A stretch of 64,000 nt of DNA from Amazonocrinis nigriterrae CENA67. Lineage in GTDB: Bacteria; Cyanobacteriota; Cyanobacteriia; Cyanobacteriales; Nostocaceae. The notes beneath the pieces are model-generated. The model saw only the letters and a list, made by a program, of their open reading frames with translations, was not told the DNA's origin and searched no databases. The stretch covers positions 30,127-94,126 of the forward strand of contig NZ_JAECZC010000111.1 in NCBI RefSeq assembly GCF_016056305.1, given 5' to 3'. The stretch's first letter is position 1, and each line of letters begins with the position of its first letter. Shown here piece after piece: positions 44,913 through 53,539 of the stretch. The position numbers were made by a program, and so were the translations under genes.

Positions 44913-45205
44913 ACGTGAGTTCGACAGATTTTAAAGATCCCTCTCCAAACCTCTCCCCTGAAAGGAGGAGCCACTGCGTTGGGGAGCCACCGCCGGGGTG
45001 AGGCAGTGCGTTGGGCGGCTTTGCCGACAGCCGCGCAACTGCCGAAAGGGTTTCCCGACTTGATGCGTCTGGCGTCCGGCTTTGCCGACAGCCGCGCATG
45101 TAGCGTCAGAGGCTTCAAAACCTTAATTTTTCATGCTTGATCAAGAATTTCAAAGCCCCTCTCCGCGTCGGAGAGGGGTTGGGGAGAGGTTCATCGAACT
45201 CACGT
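44913..45205. mobile_element. 293-bp MITE with 7-bp target duplication
   Basis: Perfect 12-bp terminal inverted repeats ACGTGAGTTCGA (44913-44924) and TCGAACTCACGT (45194-45205) are flanked by direct TATTCTG copies at 44906-44912 and 45206-45212. CTCTCC-type blocks continue the inverted symmetry inward. The centre holds a GGAGCCACTGCGTTGGGGAG block and two copies of CGGCTTTGCCGACAGCCGCG, probably a second repeat inserted inside. No transposase is encoded, so it must have been moved by an enzyme made elsewhere. The small open frames inside are not genes. Confidence 0.88.
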
Positions 45206-45418
45206 TATTCTGGTTATAGTTTTACTAGCCCACGAAAAATTTTTTAGGTTTTTGCATAAATTCTGAATTTATCCTCGATAGGTATCTTGAGGATGAAACT
45301 AGCTTAGCTCTGGTTAAATCTAGGGCTAAGCTTAGCCTAAAATCCTGTCACAGGATTAATTTTTTGTAGTGATTTTCAATTGTTATCTAGCGTTAAATTT
45401 ATCAAGCCTATTAATTTT

Positions 45419-45589
45419 ATGAGTACTATGGCATCAGTAAAAGTCGAATTCATGAATGTTCAGTCTCAAACTGCTGAGGAGACATTAGGTGTTGATGAGT
45501 TTTACCTAGTTGGTTCGTTGATATCTCGTCGGTGCATTGGTAGAAGACCGAAACACAAAGACAATTTTGACAACTGCGATATGAATTAG
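45419..45589 (+). pseudogene. Degenerate gene remnant
   Basis: An ATG-started frame gives MSTMASVKVEFMNVQSQTAE and TLGVDEFYLVG, then loses sense. After about 19 extra bases (TCGTTGATATCTCGTCGGT) a different frame continues as ALVEDRNTKTILTTAI before a stop. Joining LVG to ALVEDRNTK gives a natural-looking protein, so a short insertion probably broke the gene. The family is not recognised. A terminator follows at 45654. Confidence 0.5.
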
Positions 45590-45652
45590 ATGCTGTCTGT
45601 TAGGAAATTCTGCTCACTTATTCCCATTCACCATACTCAATTCCCTATTCCC

Positions 45653-45688
45653 AAAAACTCCACTCTCAAAGATGGAGTTTTTTTATTG
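45653..45688 (+). terminator. Terminator downstream of the remnant gene
   Basis: AAAACTCCA and TGGAGTTTT form a 9-bp stem with a loop of about 10 bases, followed by TTTTATTG. It shows that the remnant upstream was once a transcribed unit, or still is. Confidence 0.82.
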
Positions 45689-45791
45689 TAAGTATCGTGT
45701 TTACAGCTACAGTTCTGTCCTAGAAATGTGAGTAACAATGATTCTAAATAACTCGAAATGCAGCCCTTGCTGTAGATGATCCTGCTGTTTC

Positions 45792-47483
45792 ATGAAACCC
45801 CGAATCATTGTTTGTGGCTTAGGACGTACTGGATATAAAATCTTTCGTTTGTTGAGACAGCAGGGAGCGTTAGTTGTTGGCATTCATCACCAACCTATCC
45901 CTGGCGAAACAGCAAAAGATGTGATTGTTGGTGATTTACATGCAGCTGCTACACTGACAGCAGCGTCAATTCAGGAGGCAGACACTTTAGTGATTGCTAG
46001 CTGTGATGATGCTGTAAATTTATCGATTATGATGCAAGCGCGGGTGCTAAATCCCCAAATTCGGATTATTAACCGTCTCTATAATACGAATTTGAGCGAT
46101 CGCTTGGATCAAACTTTGCCTGACCATTTAAGTATGAGTGTTGTAGGTTTAGCAGCACCAGTATTTACATTTGTGGCCCTGGGAAACCAAGCCATTGGGC
46201 AAATCAAGTTATTTCAGCAGACTTGGCCTATCAAAGAAGAATATATACATGAAAACCACCCTTGGCTAGGTCGTAAGCTGAGTGATTTGTGGGATGACAC
46301 TTCGCAGATGATGATTTATTACTTACCTGTGCAAGGTGAGATAGATTTAATCTCTGCCGTGCTGTCTGGAGAAGAGTTAAAATTAGGCGATCGCTTAGTC
46401 ATTGCTACTCAACCTCGCATCCGTCCTCCCCGCCGTTCACTGGTGAGAAAACTGCTGAAAGTTCTTACCAGCCTGAGCAAGTTTCAACAACATGCTCAAT
46501 CGGTGGTGTCGATGGCAATTGTATTACTGGCAATCATTTTGCTGTCTACACTCACCTATACTGCTACTAAGTTAAACATTTCTTTTATCGATGCCTTATA
46601 TTTTGCTGTAGGTATGATCACCGGAGCCGGCGGTAATGACAAAGTAGTAGAAAATGCTCCCGACAGTATTAAATTATTTACTATTGTGATCATGCTGATT
46701 GGGGCAGCAGTGATTGGTATTTGGTACGCCATGCTTACCGATTTTGTCTTAGGCAGTCGCTTCAAACAATTTTGGGACGCAGCACGCATTCCGCAGCGAA
46801 ATCATTACATCGTCTGTGGCTTGAGTGGCATCGGCATCACAATTATCCAACAACTCCATGCCAGCGGACATGAAATAGTAGTAATTGAAACAGACTCTAA
46901 TAACAGATTTGTCAACTCCACCAGAGGATTGGGTATTCCAGTAATTCAAGGTGATGCCAGTTTCCGCACAATACTCAAAGCCAGCAATATCAACTCAGCT
47001 GCTGCGGTGCTTGCTGTCACCAACAACGATGCTACTAACTTAGAGATTGCCTTGAAGGCTAAAGGCTTAACACCAAGTATTCCGGTGATTGTGCATTATG
47101 CCGACCCTGATTTTGCTAGAATGGCTCAACAGTTATTTGATTTCGAGGCTGTACTCAGTCCTGCTGAACTTGCAGCACCAGCTTTCGCCGCTGCTGCACT
47201 TGGAGGCAAAATCCTCGGCAATGGCATTACAGCGGATAATCTGTGGGTAGCTTTTGCGACAGAAATTACACCATTACATCCCTTCTGCGGCCACTGGGTG
47301 AAAGATGTAGCTATATTGGCTGAATGTGTGCCTTTATACTTAGAAAATAATTACAAAACCTTTCATGGCTGGGAATTGCTAGAAACTATCCTCAGCGATG
47401 GCGATATTTTATACTTAACTATGTCTGCAACCAAATTATATCAATTGTGGCACGACGAGCGATCGCAGGCGATCGTTAGTTGA
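45792..47483 (+). CDS. RCK-type ion channel with two TrkA-N domains
   Basis: The 563-residue protein has an N-terminal NAD-binding TrkA-N domain (IIVCGLGRTGYKIFRLL, residues 4-20), a TrkA-C-like region (about 150-210), two transmembrane helices (about 238-262 and 295-322) flanking a pore loop, and a second TrkA-N domain (HYIVCGLSGIGITIIQQL, from about 335). The pore loop reads YFAVGMITGAGGND where potassium channels have TVGYGD, so selectivity is uncertain. Cyanobacterial and CASTOR/POLLUX-like channels show similar departures. It would sit in the cytoplasmic or thylakoid membrane and respond to nucleotides through its RCK domains (inference). It is monocistronic. Confidence 0.85.
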   Translation: MKPRIIVCGLGRTGYKIFRLLRQQGALVVGIHHQPIPGETAKDVIVGDLHAAATLTAASIQEADTLVIASCDDAVNLSIMMQARVLNPQIRIINRLYNTNLSDRLDQTLPDHLSMSVVGLAAPVFTFVALGNQAIGQIKLFQQTWPIKEEYIHENHPWLGRKLSDLWDDTSQMMIYYLPVQGEIDLISAVLSGEELKLGDRLVIATQPRIRPPRRSLVRKLLKVLTSLSKFQQHAQSVVSMAIVLLAIILLSTLTYTATKLNISFIDALYFAVGMITGAGGNDKVVENAPDSIKLFTIVIMLIGAAVIGIWYAMLTDFVLGSRFKQFWDAARIPQRNHYIVCGLSGIGITIIQQLHASGHEIVVIETDSNNRFVNSTRGLGIPVIQGDASFRTILKASNINSAAAVLAVTNNDATNLEIALKAKGLTPSIPVIVHYADPDFARMAQQLFDFEAVLSPAELAAPAFAAAALGGKILGNGITADNLWVAFATEITPLHPFCGHWVKDVAILAECVPLYLENNYKTFHGWELLETILSDGDILYLTMSATKLYQLWHDERSQAIVS

Positions 47484-47504
47484 CGAAAGCTTGCTGTTAT
47501 TTGT

Positions 47505-50183
47505 TTATGATACTATTTCCTCATAATCCTCAAGCAGCAATACATAATCTTCCATCAACCTAGCTAAATGAAGAGGCCAAGGCAGCTTGAGTGGTTCATC
47601 ATAGTGGAGTGCTAGATGACGTAATTCATGTGTTACCGCTGCCCAAAGTATTGGATCATCATTCGGTTGAATACAAGCTACAGTCAATTCAACTAAACCT
47701 GGATTCCAATAATAAACATCAGGAGATGCATCATAAATTTTTTCTTCCTTTGTTTTTCGACTTATGCTTGTCCAAGACGAGGCTTTAGAAAGATTACGGT
47801 TTAACTGAAACTGCTTAGGCGTATTGTAGGTGCTAGCAAAGACGCGCTCACCCATTTTAAAAATGCCTTCGCTAAAGCCATGGCCATCTCCGTCTTTTTG
47901 GGCATACCACTCTGGTGTTTCGTGATTTTGACTATCACGCACTCGCACAATCCGAAGCTTATTAGAATGAAAGCGACTAATGTCTAAAGGCTTTTCTTCA
48001 CCAAAAGCTATTTTGTCAAGTGTGATGTTTCCATTTTGTAACCATTTCCAAACACTTCTGATGTTCTGTGCGTGGCAGAGCAAGAGTGTATCACCAAGTG
48101 AGAGAACATCTTTAAGTTTTGGCTTGATGAATCTCATTACAGCTTCTTCTTGACGTTGGTAATTTTCTACTTCGCCTTGACCAATTTTCAGAAGTGCTTC
48201 TCGATAGGGTAACCAAGTGTTTCCTAAGCCAGGAGCGATCGCTTTAATTTCTGTAGTATCTGAGGACATGTGAACCATTACTGGCACACGTTGAATACTA
48301 CCATCACTGCTGGTTGAGGAATTGTGTTTGATCATCCATAAAGCAACATAATTCAGTTTTTCTGGTAAAGCTTTTTGGGTAACTTGTGGAGGCGTTGCGA
48401 TCATTTGCTGACTACTGTGGGGTATCGTAATTACTATCTTTGGTGGTTGTGCTTGTACACCTAACTGACGCAGTAAATCTAAAAAACCATTTTTGGCACG
48501 ATGCGACAAATTTCCAGTGTTATCAGTGCTAATAAACTGCGTCCAGCTTTCCTTCACAGCAAATCCCATACGAAGCGCATCTTTTGGATCAGCGTTTTCA
48601 GCAAACTTATCTGGGCCATCTAGTTCAATAAATGCAACTGTTACACAAGAAGCTTGCGGAACCTTTGCTTCTACTTCTTCACATCGTTGAGTAATGGCTT
48701 CACGACGTTGCTCTATTTTGTTTGTGATACTTTTATCAAGCTGTAATACATCCCCTAACTCCCCCAAATTATATTCTTGGATATTTAAAGTTAGATTCAC
48801 ATTAGGAAACTTATAAGGAAATGATTCCAACTCTGAAATTCCTAAGAATTGACGTAAAGTATGAATCAAAGTATCGCGTGTTGATGAGCGTTGATACCAG
48901 ATTTCTACTGTTAATTGCTCACCAATGGTTTTGCTGATAGCATGACAACGTTGATTTTGAAATTCCTCCTCGGAATTTAGTTTTTTAGCTGTTGTATCTG
49001 GTAAAAAGGGATTTATAGGAATTTTTGGACTATACTTAACTCGTTCGGGAGCTGCCACAAATTCCCACTCTGATTGAAGTAATTCGGCAATTTGTTCGGC
49101 AAGTTCACGACGGTCAACTGGCCCGAACCCAGGCTCAACTTCATGAGCAGGCTTTATACCATTGCGATAAACTAGTGCAGCATTGGGGTGATCATTCAGA
49201 TTAAGTGCTGATGCCGGATCATCTACAATATTTTGTGGTGTAGGAAAAGGATGCTGGCGATTTAGCCTATCAAGTAAAGCTGTTAGATTACTCCCCCATG
49301 TCCAGCCGTATTGTGAATTACCTTGCTCTGTTTGCGAAGAGGGCAAACGTCCCCATCCTATCGGTGCGACTTGAAAACTTTGTGAGTTATGCAGCCCCTC
49401 AAGCCAAGGCACACTTGTAAGTAAATAGACACTAGTTTCTTTATTCCTCGGTAAATAAGTAATTGGCTTACTTTCCCAACGCCGTAAGCTGATGTCAGCG
49501 TGAATAACAGGAAAGTTTTGAAAAGGTACAGTCTGTACTGTAAAAGTAATTACAACAGACCAGTACCAGCCCTCATATTCCAGTGGTTTCCAAGAAACAA
49601 TTTCAGCTCCCTTGATACCTGGAGGTAAAGGAGCGCGGCGAAAATGTAAAGTTTCTGAACCGAATCTTAACGATACATCTGGACTGCTGAACTGAGCAGC
49701 CAGGATATAAGGCAGTAAGATAAATTGATCGTCATTACCTAAGTTTGCTGTGCCATTATCCCCAACAGTCCACTTAGCTGTATTGACTTGTGTGGGTCGC
49801 CAATAAAGTTGAGCTGGCTGTAGTTGCTCTAGCACTTGACGTTTTCTTGCATCCGATGCTCTGGAAAATTGAGTCTGTACCCAAGCGTTGAGAATCAAAT
49901 ACAATGCCTGTGGATTAATTGCTGTCTCACTGTACAGCCAAGGGGTTTCACCGCTTCTACCAGCATTGGCAGCAATGTAAATTAAGTCTGGCACCAAAGC
50001 CCGCATTGCCTTATTCAGTAAGCTGATAGGGATAGTAGTTCTATCAAGTGGACGACCTGAAAGCTCAGATTGTAACTGCAATAGCTCAGACTTACCTGGA
50101 AGATTGAGAATTTGAAAATTATGTTGCAGCTTGATACCCTCTTTCAGACGAAAGGAAAGAGTGCGTAATTCGTCGTAGCTCAT
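47505..50183 (-). CDS. pPIWI_RE-family prokaryotic Argonaute-like protein
   Basis: This 892-residue protein matches pPIWI_RE in length, order and neighbours. It has an N-terminal module (about 1-400, with a beta-rich segment around YEGWYWSVVITFTVQ), a MID-like region (about 430-520), and a C-terminal RNase H/PIWI-like domain beginning near VTVAFIELDGPDKF. The C-terminal helices include the ILWAAVTHELRHLALHYDEP block, which may supply the Arg/Glu pair naming the family. Family theory is guide-directed targeting, possibly of RNA-DNA hybrids, with the partner helicase and nuclease. Residue-level catalysis is not proved here. Its ATG overlaps the helicase stop by one base (TGATG), so it is the last gene of a coupled operon. 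Confidence 0.85.
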   Translation of the reverse strand: MSYDELRTLSFRLKEGIKLQHNFQILNLPGKSELLQLQSELSGRPLDRTTIPISLLNKAMRALVPDLIYIAANAGRSGETPWLYSETAINPQALYLILNAWVQTQFSRASDARKRQVLEQLQPAQLYWRPTQVNTAKWTVGDNGTANLGNDDQFILLPYILAAQFSSPDVSLRFGSETLHFRRAPLPPGIKGAEIVSWKPLEYEGWYWSVVITFTVQTVPFQNFPVIHADISLRRWESKPITYLPRNKETSVYLLTSVPWLEGLHNSQSFQVAPIGWGRLPSSQTEQGNSQYGWTWGSNLTALLDRLNRQHPFPTPQNIVDDPASALNLNDHPNAALVYRNGIKPAHEVEPGFGPVDRRELAEQIAELLQSEWEFVAAPERVKYSPKIPINPFLPDTTAKKLNSEEEFQNQRCHAISKTIGEQLTVEIWYQRSSTRDTLIHTLRQFLGISELESFPYKFPNVNLTLNIQEYNLGELGDVLQLDKSITNKIEQRREAITQRCEEVEAKVPQASCVTVAFIELDGPDKFAENADPKDALRMGFAVKESWTQFISTDNTGNLSHRAKNGFLDLLRQLGVQAQPPKIVITIPHSSQQMIATPPQVTQKALPEKLNYVALWMIKHNSSTSSDGSIQRVPVMVHMSSDTTEIKAIAPGLGNTWLPYREALLKIGQGEVENYQRQEEAVMRFIKPKLKDVLSLGDTLLLCHAQNIRSVWKWLQNGNITLDKIAFGEEKPLDISRFHSNKLRIVRVRDSQNHETPEWYAQKDGDGHGFSEGIFKMGERVFASTYNTPKQFQLNRNLSKASSWTSISRKTKEEKIYDASPDVYYWNPGLVELTVACIQPNDDPILWAAVTHELRHLALHYDEPLKLPWPLHLARLMEDYVLLLEDYEEIVS

Positions 50184-53100
50184 CAGTCAGCGATGCCTCC
50201 GATATTTTCAATAGCTTGATAAAACGGCCCGTATAGTGCTTGCACTAATGCCTGATCTCTCTGAGTAATTTTGCCGTTAGAGGCAGGCAAAAAATAAGGG
50301 CGCAAAACTTGTTTAATACTGACTAAAAGACTGGTTAATGGTACTTCCCCTAGCTCATCTTGGTAGGCAGTACGACGAGCAAAGGCTGCATCACAGAAAA
50401 CCACACGCGCAGGGCTACCTCCACGTACCAGCCGTCCAATAACTTGCCAAATGGAAACTAGCTGATTCCAAGTCACAGCTTTACGCTCGTCATTACCCAA
50501 TGTGCTGTAAATCATTGGTAGTCGCAAAAGACGACGCCATTCGCTGTAAGCAGCGTTACGAAAGGCTTTTCCTACATTGTCAAGTGTCAGCAAATTATTT
50601 TCACACTTACTAGTTAGCCAGGAAACGTCATTGTACTTTTCTACAGCCCAGCGATTGATGGAGTGGATGGCATAACTAATATCATCAGGACGTGGAAGCG
50701 GACGCACGAGAAAGTAAGCCGCTCCAAATGCTGCTTTCCCAGCTTCGTTAAGAATGTTGTGTCCGCGTTCAATTGCCATCAAAGGAGCTATTAAAATCCA
50801 TGCTCCAGTAGTGGCAAATTTACTTACTAGTCCACGTTGGATGCTTCGACCGCTACTACTGCGCCATTCGCTTTCAAATTCGTCATCATCACAAACCAAA
50901 CGCAGTATTTGATCTCGCCATTCAGGTCGAATGTATTCTAAATGCTCTTGTGTCAGCTTTGCTTCTTCATAACTACCAACAAGTAAAAGAATCCGCTGAC
51001 GGTCTTCTGGTAATGCATCACGTTCTACCTCAAGTAAGCTGGGGCCTCCTAAACCACTTGGTTGTGTCAACTTATTTAGAAGTTCTTTGAGGGCGACAAC
51101 TCTTTGGTGGCCAGACTTACCAGAGACAGTGATTGGCTGTTGACCTTGATCATCGTAATAAAAAGCTTCAAATCGAAAATCACTTTTTTCAATTGCTTGT
51201 AGCTCTTCTAGGGGCGATCGCAATATTCCCGCTACTGGCACTTGTACATGATATCCTGGCGCATCCCCCGCCCAACTTGTACCAGAAAGCAACAAAACGT
51301 TTGGCCCCGCCATGCCATCACTAGCAAAGAGTTCGTGTAAATGCAACAAAAGCCAACGACCAATACCCAAGCACTTAAAAAAGCACAAGTTTCCGGGTTC
51401 GTTGTCATTGTAACTAACATACTGAAATGCCAATATATTACCCATTGATGCTACCGGCATAACTGGCTCATAGTCCCTCGGTGGGTTATGAACCAAAAGT
51501 GAACTCTCTCCTTCAAGTTTGAAGGTTTCCTCTACTAGCTTCCAATCCCGTAACATTCGGTTGAGACGTTCTTGAACCGCCGCCACAAGCAAAGCAAACT
51601 TCAGTTGTATTACCGCATCTTTTAGTTCTTCCTCTGTTAGTGCCACAGCAGGAGATTTGTTTTGCACGATCCAGCCATGCAAACGCTGTAATACTAATTC
51701 TTCATTGGTAACAGTGATGAGTTGACGCGTGAATTCTGAGAGTTGATGATTGCTCCAGTCACCAAGTGGGTCGTTGAGGTATTCCTCAAACAAGTCCATC
51801 AGTCTGCGATAATCTGGATTAGATTGGCGCTTGTTAAATTGTGTACCACTTAGCTTGACTGCTAATTTGTCCAAAATCAACCAATCTGTAAAGGATTCTC
51901 CGTTTTTCTTCCATGTCTTCAGGGCAGTTTCTGCTTTCTGATTTAGCATTAACGAGTAAATCCGACTAATAGCTGTTTGAGTAGTATCATGTGCTAGCTC
52001 CCACCTATCAACATCTGGATCTGCGAGTTGACCCCGACCCTCTAAATTTAACTGCCGCACCACAGGTTGCTGGACTTGGCTAAACCAACCATTTCCTCCA
52101 GGCCCAAATAATTTTTGATTCGGGCTAAAAATGTTATCAAGTTGAACTTGTACTTGGTCAACTTCATCTACGATGATCAAGTCGCTACGACGAGAAACTA
52201 ACTCAATAAAACGAATACTCTCAGTGTTAATTTGTCGAGCGACGCGAGTGTATACCAAGCTGGCTGGTGTAGCAATCCATATTTGCGCTTTCACTAAATC
52301 TCTCTGTGCTTGGTGAAATGGACAAGCACTGTAGAGGGGACAAGCATGGGTTTTACTTGTCTGTGCTTGTTCTTCTTCCTCTGCATTATCCAGACGTAAC
52401 AAAGATAAACAAGGCTGCTTACCCGATACAAAGGGTTGCGTCACATCCCGACGTAATTCGCTTAATGGACAGGCTGCACTCAGCCATTGAAAGCCTTGGT
52501 GTTCTTGAGCAAACGGCTCTAGGGGATGTTCAGCAGTCCATGCTCGATGCAAGCGGTTTGTATGGCGTTCTCGGTTTGACACCCCCAGAATAGGAGCAAC
52601 TTTAATACCTAATCTCTCAAATAATTTTGACCGCTCCAATGCTCCAATCACATCTCCCACAACTAGAGTTACATGAAGTTTTTGTTGAGCAGCCCTAACT
52701 GCTAGCACATCCATGAGAGTGGATTTGCCAGACGATACCATGCCAATTAAATGCATTAATCCATTGATAGTGAGACTGTCTGCATCAGTGAGAGTGATAC
52801 TGTTATTACCAAACAGTTCTAAGCTGACTCTTGATATCCGATATTCCCATGTTTGAGAGTTTGGGGATTCTTCTTGAGATACCACTAGCTCTGGATGTAA
52901 TACAGAATCCATCCAACGCGCAGTTTCAACAAGTTCTTGCTTGGAAACTGTGATTTGATTTCTTTGAGTTCTTCCTGACAAGTCGTGACTTGTAGGTGGG
53001 TTGAGTATTAACTCTGGGGGAATTTCAACTGTAGCTTGATATTTGCCATCAGTACACTCGTATAAGCCTGCTTCTGTAATCCACCTCACAGGATCTTGAT

Positions 53101-53536
53101 GATGCTGTAATGGTAGATTCAAGGTATTTAAATAAATGTGGTAACGATTAGAAGCAATGCTGACAGAACGCTGGGAGAATTGGTTAAACTCTGCATCTAT
53201 TTCGTAACCTCGAAGACGTTCATCTACCAAACAATAATGCTCTAGGCCATTCCTCCAATTGGAGTCGCTTCTAAACTGGGTAAGAATATGGCGTGCGTTA
53301 CCCAACATTCGCCATTGTTGTTCACTCCAATTGTATGATTCAGCAATTGGAAAAGGGTATCCAGTTAGTAGTACCCACAGAGAATCTGCTCTTGCTGTTG
53401 GTATTAACTGTGATAAAAGGTAGAGACCTAATTCTAGGTCACAAAATTTTGCAAACGTTAAATGTGCTTCAATTTCTAATCGATGATTCCGCAAAGTACG
53501 TCTTAACTCTCGCCGCCAAGAATTTGTATCCCGCAT
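50183..53536 (-). CDS. DinG/XPD-type helicase of the pPIWI_RE system
   Basis: The 1117-residue SF2 helicase has Walker A GMVSSGKST (Lys271) and Walker B IIVDEVD (Asp457, Glu458), which differs slightly from canonical DEAH. Four cysteines lie between them at 356, 376, 399 and 405 (AACPLS, KQPCLS, HACPLYSACPF), the arrangement of the iron-sulfur cluster of XPD/DinG helicases. The C-terminal half contains NVLLLSGTSWAG, QRILLLVGSYEEAK and a QVIGRLVRGG motif VI. It should unwind DNA or RNA-DNA hybrids for the pPIWI protein. The stop overlaps the pPIWI start, and the gene begins three bases after the nuclease gene ends. Confidence 0.87.
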   Translation of the reverse strand: MRDTNSWRRELRRTLRNHRLEIEAHLTFAKFCDLELGLYLLSQLIPTARADSLWVLLTGYPFPIAESYNWSEQQWRMLGNARHILTQFRSDSNWRNGLEHYCLVDERLRGYEIDAEFNQFSQRSVSIASNRYHIYLNTLNLPLQHHQDPVRWITEAGLYECTDGKYQATVEIPPELILNPPTSHDLSGRTQRNQITVSKQELVETARWMDSVLHPELVVSQEESPNSQTWEYRISRVSLELFGNNSITLTDADSLTINGLMHLIGMVSSGKSTLMDVLAVRAAQQKLHVTLVVGDVIGALERSKLFERLGIKVAPILGVSNRERHTNRLHRAWTAEHPLEPFAQEHQGFQWLSAACPLSELRRDVTQPFVSGKQPCLSLLRLDNAEEEEQAQTSKTHACPLYSACPFHQAQRDLVKAQIWIATPASLVYTRVARQINTESIRFIELVSRRSDLIIVDEVDQVQVQLDNIFSPNQKLFGPGGNGWFSQVQQPVVRQLNLEGRGQLADPDVDRWELAHDTTQTAISRIYSLMLNQKAETALKTWKKNGESFTDWLILDKLAVKLSGTQFNKRQSNPDYRRLMDLFEEYLNDPLGDWSNHQLSEFTRQLITVTNEELVLQRLHGWIVQNKSPAVALTEEELKDAVIQLKFALLVAAVQERLNRMLRDWKLVEETFKLEGESSLLVHNPPRDYEPVMPVASMGNILAFQYVSYNDNEPGNLCFFKCLGIGRWLLLHLHELFASDGMAGPNVLLLSGTSWAGDAPGYHVQVPVAGILRSPLEELQAIEKSDFRFEAFYYDDQGQQPITVSGKSGHQRVVALKELLNKLTQPSGLGGPSLLEVERDALPEDRQRILLLVGSYEEAKLTQEHLEYIRPEWRDQILRLVCDDDEFESEWRSSSGRSIQRGLVSKFATTGAWILIAPLMAIERGHNILNEAGKAAFGAAYFLVRPLPRPDDISYAIHSINRWAVEKYNDVSWLTSKCENNLLTLDNVGKAFRNAAYSEWRRLLRLPMIYSTLGNDERKAVTWNQLVSIWQVIGRLVRGGSPARVVFCDAAFARRTAYQDELGEVPLTSLLVSIKQVLRPYFLPASNGKITQRDQALVQALYGPFYQAIENIGGIAD

Positions 53537-53539
53537 TTA

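Noticed and set aside
44819-45118. Small open frames with Pro/Arg-rich products
   Set aside because: They lie in the MITE and its inner repeats, with no conserved-looking content.
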